DNA from: Halobellus litoreus
GTDB taxonomy: Archaea; Halobacteriota; Halobacteria; Halobacteriales; Haloferacaceae
Direction of reading: 5' to 3'
DNA: 64,000 bases
Assembly: GCF_024464595.1 (NCBI RefSeq)
Contig: NZ_JANHAW010000001.1
Location: 186,001-250,000, forward strand
Of the stretch, positions 51,980-61,017 are shown in pieces. Within the stretch, counting starts at the first letter, position 1; each line of letters starts with the position of its first letter. Position numbers and translations under genes: made by a program. The notes below the pieces were generated by a model that did not search any database, had not been told where the DNA came from, and saw nothing but the letters and a program-made list of their open reading frames with translations.

Positions 51980-54900
51980 ATGAGCGAGAAGAACGTGAGA
52001 GCCGGCGAACTCGAACTGCCCGTCAAGCGGACCGACGGCGACGCCCTCGAGGAGCGCCTCACCGCGAACGCGTACCACAACATTCTGCCCGCGCGGTACC
52101 TCCGCAAGGACGCCAACGGCGACCCCGTCGAGTCCCAGGAGGACCTCTTCCCGCGCGTCGCGAAGAACGTCGCGCTCGCTGAGGCGGTCTTCGAGGCCGA
52201 GAAGCGAGACGTCGACATCACAGTCACGCCCGAGCAACTGAAGCCCGACCACCCGCGTCGAGACGAACTCGCCGAGGAAGTGTTCGGCACGGGCGTCACC
52301 GCCGACTCCGAGACGGAGACGTCGCTGTCGGTGTACAACGTCAACAAGTTCGCCTACGACACCGTCGTTCCCGACCTCCCCGGGGAGATCCGTTCGGAAG
52401 TCGAGGCCAAGCGCGAGGAGTTCGAGACGCTGATGGAGGATCTCTCCTTCATGCCGAACTCGCCGACGCTGATGAACGCCGGCGACGAACTCCAGCAGCT
52501 CTCGGCGTGCTTCGTCGACTCCCCCGAGGACGACATCGACGACATCCACCAGACCGCCAAGGAGGCCGCACAGGTCTTCCAGAGCGGCGGCGGGATGGGC
52601 TACGCGTTCTGGCGGCTCCGACCGTACGGCGACGCGGTCGGCTCCACCGGCGGCATCGCCTCCGGGCCGATCACGTTCATGCGGACCTACGACCAGCTCT
52701 GCGAGACGATCGCACAGGGCGGCGCGCGCCGCGGCGCGCAGATGGGCGTGATGCGGGTCAGTCACCCGGACGTCATCCAGTTCCTCCACGCGAAGAACAA
52801 GGACGTCTCCTTGGCGCACACGCTGCGTCTCAACGACCCCGACGACTTCACGCACAACTCCTTCAAGGACGCCCTCGAAGAGGCGCGCGAACTCATCGAC
52901 GACGAGGGGCGCGTTCCCAAGCACCTCCGAAACGCCGTGGAGGGCCACCTCTCGAACTTCAACATCTCCGTCGGCGTCACCGACGACTTCATGGAGGCGC
53001 TGTTCGAGGGCGAGGAGTTCACCTTCACTAACCCGCGCACGGAAGAGCCCCACGTCGCGACCCCCGAGACGAAGGAGCTGTACGATATGTTCGGTCTCGG
53101 CGAGCACGTCGAGGTCGGCGAAGTCCTGTCGGTCCCCGCCCAGAAGCTGTGGGACCAGATCGTCGACGGCGCCCACGAGAACGGCGAACCCGGCGTCATC
53201 TACCTCGAACGGGTCAACAAGCAGCACTCCTTCGACGTCGAGGAGCACCCCGAGCACCGGATCCTCGCGACGAACCCCTGCGGCGAGCAGCCGCTCGAAG
53301 AGTACGAGGCCTGTAACCTCGGGCACATCAACCTCTCGACGCTCGTCGACCTCGACGCCCCCGACTGGCGCGTCTGGTACGACGCCCACGGCGACGAGTA
53401 CGACGCGTTCGAAGACGCCGTCGACGCGTTCCTCTCGGAGGCCGTCGACTGGGAGGAGTTCGATTACCGCATCGACCGGGGAACGCACTTCCTCGAGAAC
53501 GTCGTCACGATGTCGGACTTCCCCGTGCCGGAGATCGAACAGAAGGTCCGCGACATGCGGAAGATCGGTCTCGGCGTGATGGGGCTGGCGCAGCTGTACA
53601 TCCAGCTCGGCATCCAGTACGGCACCGAGGCGGGCAACGAGGTCGCCCGCCAGCTGATGACCCACATCAACCACGAGTCGAAGTGGACCAGCCACGAACT
53701 CGCCGACGAGCGCGGCGCGTTCAACGACTGGGACGACTCGAAGTACGCGAACCCGACCGAGTACCGAGAGTGGTTCGAGCACCACACCGGTCTCGACGCC
53801 GACGAGTGGGACGACGGGTTCCCGATCCGCAACCACAACACGACCACCGTCGCCCCGACCGGTACGACGTCGATGGTCGGCAACACGACGGGCGGGATCG
53901 AGCCGATCTACAACGTCGCCTACTACAAGAACGTCTCCGACGACGTTCAGGGCGACGAGATGCTCGTCGAGTTCGACGACTACTTCCTCCGCGTCCTGGA
54001 GGCCAACGACATCGACGTCGACGCCGTGAAGAAAGAGGCCCAAGAGCAGATGGCCGAAAACGAGTTCGACGGCGTCTCCTCGCTGTCGACGGTTCCCGAC
54101 GCCATCTCGGAGCTGTTCGTCGTCACCGGCGACCTCTCGGGCAAGCAGCACGCCGCGGTCCAGTGCGCCACCCAAGAGGGCGTCGACTCCGCCATCTCGA
54201 AGACCTGTAACTTCCCGAACTCGGCATCGAAGGAGGATATGGACGAGGTGTACCGGTACATCTACCGCAACGGCGGCAAGGGCGTGACCGTCTACCGCGA
54301 CGGCACGCGCTCGAAGCAGGTCCTCACGACGCGCGCGAAGAACACCGACTTCGCCGACGAGAGCGAGGCCGCCGAGACGCTCGTCGAGCAGATCGAGGAG
54401 GTCTTCGGCGGCGTCGAGGGCTTCCTCGAGAACGAGAACGTCCGGGCGGCGCTCGACGAGGAGGTCGATCGGCTGCTCTCGGCCGCCGACGGCGAGACCG
54501 ACCTCGGCAAGAAGCGGCCGCGGCCGGACGTCCTGCACGGCGTGACCCAGCGCATCGACACCGGCTACGGCAAACTGTACGTCAACATCAACGAGGACGA
54601 GCACGGACAGCCGTTCGAGCTCTTCGCGAACATCGGCAACTCGGGCGGGTTCACCGCCTCCTTCACCGAGGCGCTCGCGAAGACCATCTCGACGGCGCTC
54701 CGCTCGGGGGTCGACCCGAGCGAGATCGCCAGCGAGTTGCAGGGCATCCGCAGTCCGAAAGTCGCCTGGGACAAGGGCGAGCAGATCAACTCCATCCCGG
54801 ACGCCATCGGCACGGCGATGCGACGCTACCTCGACGGCGAGATCGAGAAGGGCTATCCGCAGCAGCAGAACCTGACCGAACTCTCCGAGGAGTCGTCGGC

Positions 54901-55126
54901 GGACGCCACGCCGGCGGACCACGAGACCGACGGCGGCGCGGCCGTCGACGTGGGCGACGTCGACGTCGGCCCGGACGCGGAGCAGCCGAGTGCGCCCGAC
55001 GACGACGCGACCGACGACCTGCTCGCGGCGGGCGAGAGCCCCGAGTGCCCCGAGTGCGGGAGTATGTCGCTGTACTACTCCGAGGGCTGCAAGACCTGCG
55101 AGTCCTGCGGCTGGTCGGAGTGCTGA
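51980..55126 (+). CDS. nrdJ: Adenosylcobalamin-dependent (class II) ribonucleotide reductase
   Basis: This enzyme reduces ribonucleotides to deoxyribonucleotides using cobalamin. The 1048-residue protein has SACFVDSPEDDIDDI and FQSGGGMGYAFWRLRP. The active-site region is LATNPCGEQPLEEYEACNLG, followed by later conserved stretches (ATQEGVDSAISKTCNFPN). A C-terminal region (residues about 1020-1048) carries CPECGSMSLYYSEGCKTC and ESCGWSEC, the zinc and redox cysteines. Its start is directly after a leader ORF, with ggagg upstream. No B12 riboswitch is visible. Confidence 0.95.
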   Translation: MSEKNVRAGELELPVKRTDGDALEERLTANAYHNILPARYLRKDANGDPVESQEDLFPRVAKNVALAEAVFEAEKRDVDITVTPEQLKPDHPRRDELAEEVFGTGVTADSETETSLSVYNVNKFAYDTVVPDLPGEIRSEVEAKREEFETLMEDLSFMPNSPTLMNAGDELQQLSACFVDSPEDDIDDIHQTAKEAAQVFQSGGGMGYAFWRLRPYGDAVGSTGGIASGPITFMRTYDQLCETIAQGGARRGAQMGVMRVSHPDVIQFLHAKNKDVSLAHTLRLNDPDDFTHNSFKDALEEARELIDDEGRVPKHLRNAVEGHLSNFNISVGVTDDFMEALFEGEEFTFTNPRTEEPHVATPETKELYDMFGLGEHVEVGEVLSVPAQKLWDQIVDGAHENGEPGVIYLERVNKQHSFDVEEHPEHRILATNPCGEQPLEEYEACNLGHINLSTLVDLDAPDWRVWYDAHGDEYDAFEDAVDAFLSEAVDWEEFDYRIDRGTHFLENVVTMSDFPVPEIEQKVRDMRKIGLGVMGLAQLYIQLGIQYGTEAGNEVARQLMTHINHESKWTSHELADERGAFNDWDDSKYANPTEYREWFEHHTGLDADEWDDGFPIRNHNTTTVAPTGTTSMVGNTTGGIEPIYNVAYYKNVSDDVQGDEMLVEFDDYFLRVLEANDIDVDAVKKEAQEQMAENEFDGVSSLSTVPDAISELFVVTGDLSGKQHAAVQCATQEGVDSAISKTCNFPNSASKEDMDEVYRYIYRNGGKGVTVYRDGTRSKQVLTTRAKNTDFADESEAAETLVEQIEEVFGGVEGFLENENVRAALDEEVDRLLSAADGETDLGKKRPRPDVLHGVTQRIDTGYGKLYVNINEDEHGQPFELFANIGNSGGFTASFTEALAKTISTALRSGVDPSEIASELQGIRSPKVAWDKGEQINSIPDAIGTAMRRYLDGEIEKGYPQQQNLTELSEESSADATPADHETDGGAAVDVGDVDVGPDAEQPSAPDDDATDDLLAAGESPECPECGSMSLYYSEGCKTCESCGWSEC

Positions 55127-55247
55127 CGCTGTCGTAGGCGGACACCGCCCCACGGCGGTCTCGTTCGCCCGATTTCGGTCGTCGTAACCGACGACCCGAT
55201 CTGCGAAAACGCGAACCTTCTTGTCGACAGCGACCGCCGAGTCGGAC

Positions 55248-55511
55248 GTGAGCGACGCGAACGAGGCGGAGTCTTCGGACGAGAGCGACTTCGTCGAGGC
55301 GGGATCGTCGGGCGAGACCGACCGCGCAGAGGCGGGGCCTTCGGCGGGAACCGAGGGCGTCGAGGCGGGGGGCGAGAACGGATCCGAGCGCGTCGAGACG
55401 CTGCCCGGCCGGCCGTGTCCCATCTGCGAGCGGTCGATGGCCCACCGCCACTGCAAGTACGTCTGTCCGGAGCACGGCGTGATCTACGACTGCAGCGACA
55501 CGTTTTGGTGA
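55248..55511 (+). CDS. Small zinc-finger protein
   Basis: From a GTG start (MSDANEAESS) the 87-residue product has a long acidic N-terminal stretch, low complexity. A C-terminal finger PCPICERSMAHRHCKYVCPE and HGVIYDCSDTFW follows, with four cysteines and histidines. This matches a small haloarchaeal zinc-finger family. A TTG start at 55221 is also possible. Function is unknown. Confidence 0.72.
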   Translation: MSDANEAESSDESDFVEAGSSGETDRAEAGPSAGTEGVEAGGENGSERVETLPGRPCPICERSMAHRHCKYVCPEHGVIYDCSDTFW

Positions 55512-55541
55512 CCCGACAGTTTTCTCGAATCCGCCGAGAAA

Positions 55542-55620
55542 CCAGTATATGAGTTTACTGGCCGTTTCGTCAGTTCTCGTCGACGCCGAAGACGGATCGG
55601 CACGAAGCGTTATATGAGTT
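55542..55620. promoter_or_regulatory. Repeat and palindrome upstream of crtB
   Basis: The palindrome ccagta-tatgagtt-tactgg (55542-55561) encloses a copy of tatatgagtt (55546-55555), and an identical tatatgagtt recurs at 55611-55620. The second copy contains ttatat and may be the crtB promoter, 76-85 bases before its ATG. The site may be for a carotenoid regulator, but no binding data are implied. Confidence 0.35.
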
Positions 55621-55695
55621 CGGTCCGTCCATTAGATGACAGATGTGTGGTTCGACGGTACCGCGACGAGATGCCCTGACACGTGATACGTGACG

Positions 55696-56730
55696 ATGGT
55701 CGAACAGGAACAGATCCGACAGAGCAAGGCGATCCAACGCCGGACGGGAAAGACCTTCCACCTGGCGACGCGCGTCCTCCCCGAGCGAGTGCGTCACCCG
55801 ACGTACGTGTTGTACGCGTTCTTCCGCGTCGCCGACGAAGTCGTCGACGCGGCGGAGACCGCCCCGCCGGAAGAACAGCGTCGGCGACTCGAAGAGCTGC
55901 GTCGACAGGCGCTCGGCCGCGAGGAGACCGACGACCCCGTCCTCGACGCCTTCGCGGAACTCCGGGAGACGTACGACATCTCGGACGCGGACGTGGAGGT
56001 GTTCATCGACGCGATGCGCTCGGACATCGAGACGGATCGCTACGAGACGTACGCCGACTTAGAGGCGTATATGGACGGCTCGGCGGCCGCGGTGGGGCGG
56101 ATGATGACCGAGATTATGGAGACGCCGCAGGCCGAGCGGGCCCTCCCCCACGCGACGGCGCTCGGCGAGGCGTTCCAGCTGTCGAACTTCCTCCGGGACG
56201 TCCGCGAGGACGTCGTCGAACGGGACCGGATCTACCTCCCCCGGGAGACGCTGGAGAAACACGGCGTCTCCGAGGAACAGATCCTGAACTTCGAGTACGA
56301 CGCCAGCTTCCGCGAGGCGATGCACGAGGAGCTGGAGCGGGCGGAGGCGCTCTATCGCGAGGGCGTCGAGGGGATCCGACATCTCCCCGACGACTGCCAG
56401 TTCGCCGTCCTCCTGGCGGCGGTGCTCTACGCGGACCACCACCGCGAGATCCGGCGGCGCGACTGCGACGTCCTCTCGACGACGCCGTCGCTGTCGACGT
56501 CGCGGAAGCTGTTCCTGCTCGCGAAGACCCGGCTGTACTGGGCGATCGAACGCGACCCGGTCGCCGTCTTCCGTCGCGTCAGCGTCGTGCCGTACCCCGA
56601 CGAGAACGAGTCGACCCGAGACCAGGGACACTCCGGTCCCGCGACGGGGCGAACGTGGTGGCCCTGGCCTTCCGGGGGAGTCGGCCGACGGCTCTCGGGG
56701 TGGCTGCGGAGTTTTACCCGGGGCGAGTAG
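55696..56730 (+). CDS. crtB: Phytoene synthase
   Basis: This enzyme joins two GGPP molecules to make phytoene. The 344-residue protein has the first aspartate-rich motif in YVLYAFFRVADEVVDAAE (DEVVD) and the second in NFLRDVREDVVERDRIYLP. GTG at 55690 would add two residues; ATG at 55696 is used. It converges with cruF, which ends 8 bases away. The pair with crtI, lyeJ and cruF gives the route to bacterioruberin. Confidence 0.95.
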   Translation: MVEQEQIRQSKAIQRRTGKTFHLATRVLPERVRHPTYVLYAFFRVADEVVDAAETAPPEEQRRRLEELRRQALGREETDDPVLDAFAELRETYDISDADVEVFIDAMRSDIETDRYETYADLEAYMDGSAAAVGRMMTEIMETPQAERALPHATALGEAFQLSNFLRDVREDVVERDRIYLPRETLEKHGVSEEQILNFEYDASFREAMHEELERAEALYREGVEGIRHLPDDCQFAVLLAAVLYADHHREIRRRDCDVLSTTPSLSTSRKLFLLAKTRLYWAIERDPVAVFRRVSVVPYPDENESTRDQGHSGPATGRTWWPWPSGGVGRRLSGWLRSFTRGE

Positions 56731-56737
56731 TCCGGGG

Positions 56738-57646
56738 TTAGCGTTTCGAGGGCGCGTCTCGACCGCCGAACAGCGGAATGCCCGCCAGCGGTGCGTCGAA
56801 CCGATCGGTTCGGAGGAGACCGACGCCGAACAGCGCCGCGAACGCGACCGGGATCCAGTTGCCGAACCACGCGTTGACGCCGCCCCAGAGGATGACGAAG
56901 GAGACGAGGTCGTCGAGAAGGAACTCGCAGTCGTCGAGTCGGGCGCGGAGCGCGCGCCGGTCGTACCCCCAGTCGAGCGCGACGACGGCGACCGTCGCGG
57001 AGAGCACCCACCCGGCGTAGTTCGAGAGCGGGACGCCGTAGAACGCGCCGCCGCCGGGGTAGACCCAGAAGCCGAGCGCGACGGCACCGGGGTCGAGGAC
57101 GACGTCCATCGTCAGCACGGTCGCGATCACCGCGAGGAGTCGAACGCCGGCCCGGGCGGCCCGTTCGCCCAGGAGGAGCAGACAGAGGAGATACGAGTTC
57201 ATCACCAGCGGGATGAAAAAGACCGGGAGTCCGAGCGGGACCCCGCCGACGATCGGTCCGAGGTCGACGCCGTAGAAGAACTCGCCGTAGGGGACGCCCG
57301 TGTGGACGCCCAGGAACTCGATTCCGTAGGCGTACAGCGTCAGTGCGCCGACGCCCGCGGCCGCCCGCCGGTCGGTGATCGGGAGGACGCCGACCACCAG
57401 CGGCGAGCGCATCACGAGCGTCCCGAGGAGGATCAACAGGCCGTTGAACGCCAGCGGCGCGGGGAGCACGCCCTCGGCGCTGGCCAACAGCAGGACGATG
57501 CCGTTCAGCGGGAAGAACACCGAGATAGTGAAGCGGTTCTCGCGCACCAGCCGTTCGAGTCGTCGTTCCCACTCGGCGCGGCTTCGCGGAAGCCGACCGG
57601 TGAGAGCGCCGAGTCCGGCAGCGCCGTCGTCGTCGGTATCACGCAT
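56738..57646 (-). CDS. cruF: Bisanhydrobacterioruberin hydratase
   Basis: CruF adds water to the ends of bisanhydrobacterioruberin to form bacterioruberin. The 302-residue protein is polytopic, with conserved LTLYAYGIEFLGVHTGVPYG, VPLGLPVFFIPLVMNSYLL and YVYPGGGAFYGVPLSN-like stretches. Its start overlaps the end of lyeJ by 8 bases, so it is the last gene of crtI-lyeJ-cruF. Confidence 0.92.
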   Translation of the reverse strand: MRDTDDDGAAGLGALTGRLPRSRAEWERRLERLVRENRFTISVFFPLNGIVLLLASAEGVLPAPLAFNGLLILLGTLVMRSPLVVGVLPITDRRAAAGVGALTLYAYGIEFLGVHTGVPYGEFFYGVDLGPIVGGVPLGLPVFFIPLVMNSYLLCLLLLGERAARAGVRLLAVIATVLTMDVVLDPGAVALGFWVYPGGGAFYGVPLSNYAGWVLSATVAVVALDWGYDRRALRARLDDCEFLLDDLVSFVILWGGVNAWFGNWIPVAFAALFGVGLLRTDRFDAPLAGIPLFGGRDAPSKR

Positions 57647-58502
57647 ACAGGAGCCTCCAGAGTCCGCCGAGCGTCAGGAGCGTGCCCACGGCGGTGTTGA
57701 GAATCGGGTACCACCAGTAGGCGCGCTCGACGTCGACGTCCGAGCGGCGGATCCCGAACACGAGCATCGGATAGGCGACGAGCAGGAGGCCGATCCGGAA
57801 ATCGACGAGCGCGAAGACGACGGCAGCGGCGAGCCAACAGGCGAGACAGTACAGGAACGTCCGCCGCTCGCCGAGGAACGTCGCCGTCGTGCGGATGCCG
57901 GCCGCCCTGTCGGGTTCGATGTCGGGGATCGCCGAGAACGTGTGCATCCCCATCGTCCAGAGCCACGCGCCGGCGAGCGCCGCGAGCGGCGGATGCGACC
58001 CCGAGACGGCGGCGTAGCCGACGGCCCCGGGGAGGATGTACAGCCCGTTCGAGACGGAGTCCAGGAACGGCGTGGTCTTGAACCGCAGCGGCGGCGCCGA
58101 GTACTGGAAGCCGAGGAGGAAGAACCCGACGAGGTACGGCCACGCCACGGGCGGGGCCAGCGCGAACGTGCCGGCGCCGAGGAACGTCGCGGCCGCGATG
58201 GCGACGGCGACGACCGGGTCCCCCTGCCACCGGGCCTCCTTGTCTTCCTTCTTCGGGTTCGCGGTGTCGACGTCGGCGTCGAAGACGTCGTTGACGCCGT
58301 ACAGAAAGACGTTCGCCGGGAGCAGGAAGTACGCGAACAGGCCGAGCGTCACCGGCGTGAACAGGTCCGCCGTCGTCGTCGCCGCGAACGTCACGCCGAC
58401 GGCGACGGGGCCGGCCAGATAGAGCCAGAAGCGCGGTCGCGACAGCGTCAGCAGATAGCGGAGTCGGTGTGCCGGCCCGTCCCTTCGATATCCCTGCGCC
58501 AT
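57639..58502 (-). CDS. lyeJ: Lycopene elongase / prenyltransferase (UbiA family)
   Basis: LyeJ adds C5 units to lycopene. The 287-residue protein has the UbiA motif NVFLYGVNDVFDADVDTANP with the aspartates for Mg-diphosphate binding. The second motif is in FSAIPDIEPDRAAGIRTTAT. Seven to nine helices are likely. It lies between crtI (upstream) and cruF. Confidence 0.92.
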   Translation of the reverse strand: MAQGYRRDGPAHRLRYLLTLSRPRFWLYLAGPVAVGVTFAATTTADLFTPVTLGLFAYFLLPANVFLYGVNDVFDADVDTANPKKEDKEARWQGDPVVAVAIAAATFLGAGTFALAPPVAWPYLVGFFLLGFQYSAPPLRFKTTPFLDSVSNGLYILPGAVGYAAVSGSHPPLAALAGAWLWTMGMHTFSAIPDIEPDRAAGIRTTATFLGERRTFLYCLACWLAAAVVFALVDFRIGLLLVAYPMLVFGIRRSDVDVERAYWWYPILNTAVGTLLTLGGLWRLLYA

Positions 58503-58507
58503 ACGCG

Positions 58508-60010
58508 TCACTCGGCCCGTTCGGCCATCGCTTCGACGGTGAGTTGGCCGCTGATGAGACACATCGGAACGCCGATCCCGGGCGTCGTGAACGACCCGGT
58601 GAAGTACAGCCCCTCGACCGCCTCGGATCGGTGCGGCGGGCGGAACAGCGCGGTCTGTCTGAGCGTGTGCGCGAGGCCCAACGCCGTTCCCTTCGTGCTG
58701 TTGTACCGCTCCGCGAAATCGTTCACGCAGAAGGACTCCTCGACGACGATGCGGTCCCTGAGTTCGACGCCCGTGTTCGCCTCGATGTCGTCGAGGACGC
58801 GGTCGCGGAACTCCGCGCGCAGTTCGGGGGTGTCCTCCAGACCGGCCGCGATCGGCACGAGCGCGAAGAGGTTCGAGTGACCCTCGGGGGCGACGCTGTC
58901 GTCGGTCTCGGAGGGCACGCAGAGGTAGTACGCCGGGTCCTCGGGCCACGCCGGGTCGTCGAAGATCCGCTCGAAGTGCTCGTCCCAATCGGTCGGGAGC
59001 ACGAGCGTGTGGTGTTCGAGCGGATCGACGTCGCCCTCGACGCCGAGATAGAGGAGGAACGCCGAGGGCGCGTAGGTCCTGGACTCCCAGTAGTCCTCGT
59101 CGTACTGGCGCTTCTCGGGCGGGAGCAACTCCATCTCGGTGTGTCGGTAGTCGGCGTCGCTGACGACGTAGTCCGAGTAGAACTCCTCGCCGGCCGCAGT
59201 GCGCGTGGCGAACGCCCCCTCGCGACCCGTGATCTCGCTGACGGGCGCGTCCGTTCGGAAGTCGACGCCGAGTTCCTCGCCGAGTTCGGCGATGCCGTCG
59301 ACGACGCCCCCGAGGCCGCCCTCGGGGTAGTAGACGCCCATATTGAAATCGACGTGACTCATCAGGTTGTAGAGCGCGGGCGTGTTCGTCGGCGCGCCGC
59401 CGAGGAAAACCAGCGTGTACTGCATTATCTGCTGGAGCTTCGGGTGCTCGAAGTACTTCTCGACGTGGCTCTGCATCGACCCGATCAGCGAGAGGCCGCG
59501 GGCGTTCTTCGCGACGTTCCAGTCGAGGAAATCGGAGATCGAGGTGCGGTCCTCGTAGACGAAGTGTTCCATCCCGACCTCGTAGTTCTGCTTCGATTTC
59601 GCCAGGTAGTCGTCGAAGCGCTCGGCCGCGCCGGGCTCGTAGGACTCGAACGTCCGCCGGTTCTGTTCGAGGTCCGGGACCATATCCACGCGGTCGCCGT
59701 CTTTGAAGAAGATGCGGTAGTGGGGGTCCAGTCGCGTGAGATCGTAGTAGTCCGCGGGTTCGCGGCCGAAGTGGCCGAAGAATCGCTCGAAGACGTCGGG
59801 CATCAGATACCACGAGGGGCCCATATCGAAGCGGAACCCGTCGACCTCCAGTCGACTCGCACGACCGCCCAGCTGTCCGTTCTTTTCGAGAAGCGTCACG
59901 TCGGCACCGGCACCGGCCAGATAGCACGCAGTCGAGAGGCCGCCGAAACCGCCACCGACGACGACGACGTCCGCGCCGTCGAGGGAGCGAAAGTCCGGGA
60001 GAGCGTCCAT
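58508..60010 (-). CDS. crtI: Phytoene desaturase
   Basis: This FAD enzyme desaturates phytoene to lycopene. The 500-residue protein starts with the dinucleotide-binding motif VVVVGGGFGGLSTACYLAGA, then GGRASRLEVDGFRFDMGPSW. It ends with YFTGSFTTPGIGVPMCLISG, typical of CrtI. The ATG at 60010 is chosen so that the FAD motif is near the start. It is the first gene of the operon. Confidence 0.95.
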   Translation of the reverse strand: MDALPDFRSLDGADVVVVGGGFGGLSTACYLAGAGADVTLLEKNGQLGGRASRLEVDGFRFDMGPSWYLMPDVFERFFGHFGREPADYYDLTRLDPHYRIFFKDGDRVDMVPDLEQNRRTFESYEPGAAERFDDYLAKSKQNYEVGMEHFVYEDRTSISDFLDWNVAKNARGLSLIGSMQSHVEKYFEHPKLQQIMQYTLVFLGGAPTNTPALYNLMSHVDFNMGVYYPEGGLGGVVDGIAELGEELGVDFRTDAPVSEITGREGAFATRTAAGEEFYSDYVVSDADYRHTEMELLPPEKRQYDEDYWESRTYAPSAFLLYLGVEGDVDPLEHHTLVLPTDWDEHFERIFDDPAWPEDPAYYLCVPSETDDSVAPEGHSNLFALVPIAAGLEDTPELRAEFRDRVLDDIEANTGVELRDRIVVEESFCVNDFAERYNSTKGTALGLAHTLRQTALFRPPHRSEAVEGLYFTGSFTTPGIGVPMCLISGQLTVEAMAERAE

Positions 60011-60125
60011 ATCGACACAGTGGCGCGTCGTGGGTATAAATCGGCTGGCCGAGGCGGCGTCGGTGTCACTCGCCGTCGGACCCACCGGCGAGTACGTTTA
60101 CCACCGATCGGTCCCAACGTGCGGT

Positions 60126-60905
60126 ATGGACCTCACGAATGCGACGGTTCTGGTCACGGGTGCCAGCCGCGGTATCGGTCGGGCGCTCCTCGAAGCGTTC
60201 GCCGCGGAGGGCGCGGCGGTCGTCGGCTGTGCGCGATCCGAAGCGGCGCTTTCGGACGCCGTCGAGAACGCCCGGGCGGCACACCCCGGGGCTGACGAAA
60301 GAGCGGAGAACGACGGCGGAGACCCGGCCGGGAGAGGAGAGACAGTGACGGACGGAGAGGGACCCGTCGAGGGCGTCCGCGCCGACGTCCGGACCGAGGC
60401 CGACATCGAACGGGTCGTCGAGGTCGCCGCGGCGATCGGCGAGCGGGACGGGATCGACGTTCTCGTCGCAAACGCGGGCGTCAAACACGGCCAGTCGGGA
60501 GAGATGCCGATCCACGAGGAGCCGTACGACCGGTTCGACGACACCGTCGAGACGAACCTCCGCGGCGTGTTCAGCGCCGCGAAAGAGACCGTCGGACGGA
60601 TGCCCGAGACGGGGCGGATTCTCGTGCCCTCGGGATCGATCGCGGTCGACGCCAAAGCGGGGATGGGAGCGTACGCCGTCTCCAAGGCCGCCGCCGAGGC
60701 GCTGGTCCGGCAACTCGCCGTCGACGCCGAACAGACCGCAGCGGTCGTCGATCCCGGTCTCGTCGACACCGATCTGAGCGACGGCGACGGCCGGAGCCCC
60801 GAGGAAGTCGCCGCGATGTTCGTCTGGGCGGCAGCGGAGGCCGACGCTGACGCGATCGACGGCGAACGGATCGACCTCCGGACCTGGATGCGGGAAACGC
60901 GGTAG
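60126..60905 (+). CDS. Short-chain dehydrogenase/reductase
   Basis: The 259-residue protein has the cofactor motif VLVTGASRGIGRALLEAF, the NAG motif, and the catalytic SGSIAVDAKAGMGAYAVSKA with Ser, Tyr and Lys. A Gly/Glu/Arg-rich insertion of about 30 residues after the second strand is unusual. The substrate is unknown. It is divergent from crtI. Confidence 0.92.
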   Translation: MDLTNATVLVTGASRGIGRALLEAFAAEGAAVVGCARSEAALSDAVENARAAHPGADERAENDGGDPAGRGETVTDGEGPVEGVRADVRTEADIERVVEVAAAIGERDGIDVLVANAGVKHGQSGEMPIHEEPYDRFDDTVETNLRGVFSAAKETVGRMPETGRILVPSGSIAVDAKAGMGAYAVSKAAAEALVRQLAVDAEQTAAVVDPGLVDTDLSDGDGRSPEEVAAMFVWAAAEADADAIDGERIDLRTWMRETR

Positions 60906-60993
60906 CGGGCCGGTCACCGCCCTGCCGCCCCTTTTCTGCAGGCGTAGACCACCAGCAGGTGGGTCCGTCAGATTTATTAAACGATGACGGCAC

Positions 60994-61017
60994 ATTAGTA
61001 ATATAGTGGTTATTAAT
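60994..61017. promoter_or_regulatory. Palindrome over the ZIP start codon
   Basis: attagtaa (60994-61001) and ttattaat (61010-61017) form an inverted repeat with one mismatch around the GTG at 61006. A TATA box (tttatt, 60973-60978) lies 28-33 bases before the GTG. A metal-responsive repressor binding here is a reasonable guess, not shown. Confidence 0.45.

Noticed and set aside
51923-55456. A 1177-codon open frame antisense to nrdJ
   Set aside because: It is a shadow of the GC-rich codon pattern; nrdJ has full family motifs on the other strand and the antisense product has low-complexity Val/Leu/Arg/Asp content.
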